Source of the DNA: Bacteroidota bacterium
GTDB taxonomy: Bacteria > Bacteroidota > Bacteroidia > Bacteroidales > B39-G9
Length of the DNA: 12,871 nt
Reading direction: 5' to 3'
Assembly: GCA_030592465.1 (NCBI GenBank)
Contig: JAUVJB010000068.1
Coordinates: 1-12,871, forward strand
The notes under the pieces were generated by a model. It did no database searches. It was not told the DNA's origin and was given only the letters and a program-made list of their open reading frames with translations. A program made the position numbers and the translations under genes. How positions within the stretch are numbered: the stretch's first letter is position 1; every line of letters begins with the position of its first letter. Of this stretch, positions 11,789 to 12,871 are shown one piece after another.

Positions 11789-12871
11789 CTATCTTCTCTT
11801 TCTAATTTTCTTTGTTGAACCTACAATCTTAATAGTATCGTAAACAACAGGAGAAGCAATAAATAATGATGAATAAGTACCTACAACAACACCAATTAAC
11901 ATTGCAAATACAAAACCTCTAATTGTTTCACCACCAAAAAGGAATACTGATAATAATACAATAATTGTAGTAAATGAAGTAATAAGTGTACGACTTAATG
12001 TACTGTTTAAAGCCTTATTCACAACATCAATTCTTTTATGTTTTTTATGTAAAGTGTTAAATTCTCTAACACGGTCGAAAACAACAACAGTATCATTAAT
12101 TGAGTAACCAATAACTGTTAATAGTGCCGCAATAAACGATTGGTCAATCTCAAGAGAGAATGGCAAGAAGCTATAAGCTATTGAGAAAATACCAAGTATT
12201 ATAGAGACATCATGAACCAACGCCAAAACAGCTCCAAGTCCATATTGCCAGTTATTAAATCTTATTAAAATATATAAAAATATTGCGATTAATGAGAAAA
12301 TAATTGAATACATTGCTGATGTTTTAATGTCATCGGCAATAGTTGGACCAACTTTTTCAGAACTCATTCTATGATTTTTAATAAAATCTCTAAAAGTAAT
12401 ATTGTCTTTTAATTTCGATTTTAATCCTTCATACAATTTAGCCTCAACAACATCGTCAACATCAGGATCATCAATTCCTGAAATAGCTCTTGTTTCGGCA
12501 ATATCTGTTGCACTCGGCTCGTCAGCATCAATTAAATATTTTGTTGTAATCTTAACTTGATTGCTCTCCCCAAAAGTTTTTACTTCAGGAGCTTCACCGT
12601 AAACTTTCATTAATTTATTTTGAACATCAACAGTATTAACATCATTATCGAAACGAACTATATAAGATCTACCTCCGGTGAAGTCAACGCCTTTATTTAA
12701 TCCGCGAGTAAATAAAGAAACAATACCAATTAAGATGATTATACTTGAAATAACATAAAATATTTTTCGTTTCCCGATAAAATTTATGCGTGTATTATTA
12801 AAAGCATTATCAGTTAATTTAATTGAGAAATTAATTTTCCACTTTTTATCTAAGAACCATTCAAATATTAA
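11789..12871 (-). CDS. secDF: Protein translocase SecDF, C-terminal (SecF) part; start lies outside the window
   Basis: Inner-membrane component that uses the proton gradient to help pull secreted proteins through SecYEG. The frame is open to the window edge, giving 360 residues. Visible residues 1-35 are the linker ending GKRK that joins SecD to SecF in fused Bacteroidota proteins. TM1 (about 36-54) is followed by the SecF motif VDFTGGR (62-68), a periplasmic domain to about 180 with an acidic stretch, and five more membrane segments. Conserved sites include ALVHD (217-221), GYSINDTVVVFDRVRE (255-270) and SRTLITS, and the protein ends in a basic tail. An internal ATG at 12610 is not the start, because the motif VDFTGGR lies upstream of it. 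The gene ends in a strong terminator. Confidence 0.94.
   Translation of the reverse strand, partial: LIFEWFLDKKWKINFSIKLTDNAFNNTRINFIGKRKIFYVISSIIILIGIVSLFTRGLNKGVDFTGGRSYIVRFDNDVNTVDVQNKLMKVYGEAPEVKTFGESNQVKITTKYLIDADEPSATDIAETRAISGIDDPDVDDVVEAKLYEGLKSKLKDNITFRDFIKNHRMSSEKVGPTIADDIKTSAMYSIIFSLIAIFLYILIRFNNWQYGLGAVLALVHDVSIILGIFSIAYSFLPFSLEIDQSFIAALLTVIGYSINDTVVVFDRVREFNTLHKKHKRIDVVNKALNSTLSRTLITSFTTIIVLLSVFLFGGETIRGFVFAMLIGVVVGTYSSLFIASPVVYDTIKIVGSTKKIRKRR

Noticed and set aside
11789..12610. A separate SecF-like gene starting at the ATG at 12610
   Set aside because: The frame is open to the window edge, and the SecF TM1, the VDFTGGR motif and a SecD-SecF linker lie upstream of that ATG, so it is an internal codon of a fused secDF.
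1..12871. tRNA or rRNA genes
   Set aside because: No cloverleaf with a TTCGA-type loop and no conserved rRNA word was found in the intergenic stretches.

Overview
The window is strongly AT-rich chromosomal DNA (by eye about 30% GC) that reads as Bacteroidota, most likely a Bacteroidales/Marinilabiliales-type or related uncultured lineage. The signs are a fused SecDF, a Bacteroidota-style PurA, a dipeptidyl peptidase IV like that of Porphyromonas, no clear Shine-Dalgarno sequences ahead of the genes, and -7 boxes of the TAnnTTTG type. The exact genus cannot be read from the sequence.

Layout from left to right. Positions 1-451 are a repeat-rich leader, followed by purA (+). A bidirectional terminator separates purA from a minus-strand block: an MFS transporter that resembles animal MFSD1, then the cytosolic dipeptidase PepD with its own promoter and terminator. 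After a 391-base gap with repeats come a small PqqD-like protein and, 12 bases away and probably co-transcribed, a secreted dipeptidyl peptidase IV. Further right is a tRNA1(Val) m6A methyltransferase (-), then 634 bases without a gene holding an octamer array, a MITE-like inverted repeat and a GC-rich island. LysE-family exporter (+) meets a LolD-type ABC ATPase (-) tail to tail, 2 bases apart. A calcium/sodium-type antiporter (-) follows, and the window ends inside secDF (-), of which only the SecF half is present.

Most genes are unrelated housekeeping functions. The exception is the neighbourhood 1832-7791. DPP IV releases dipeptides in the periplasm, PepD cleaves dipeptides in the cytoplasm, and the transporter next to PepD resembles MFSD1, a vertebrate lysosomal protein reported to move dipeptides. 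Together they could be a dipeptide-scavenging route; this is inference from families and context.

The other notable content is intergenic: a MITE-like family with inverted copies flanking about 8.6 kb, 7- and 8-base tandem arrays, recurrent CCCGAAnnATCGGG hairpins, and a structured 73-base element between the antiporter and the ABC gene. No tRNA, rRNA, CRISPR array, transposase or phage gene was seen.
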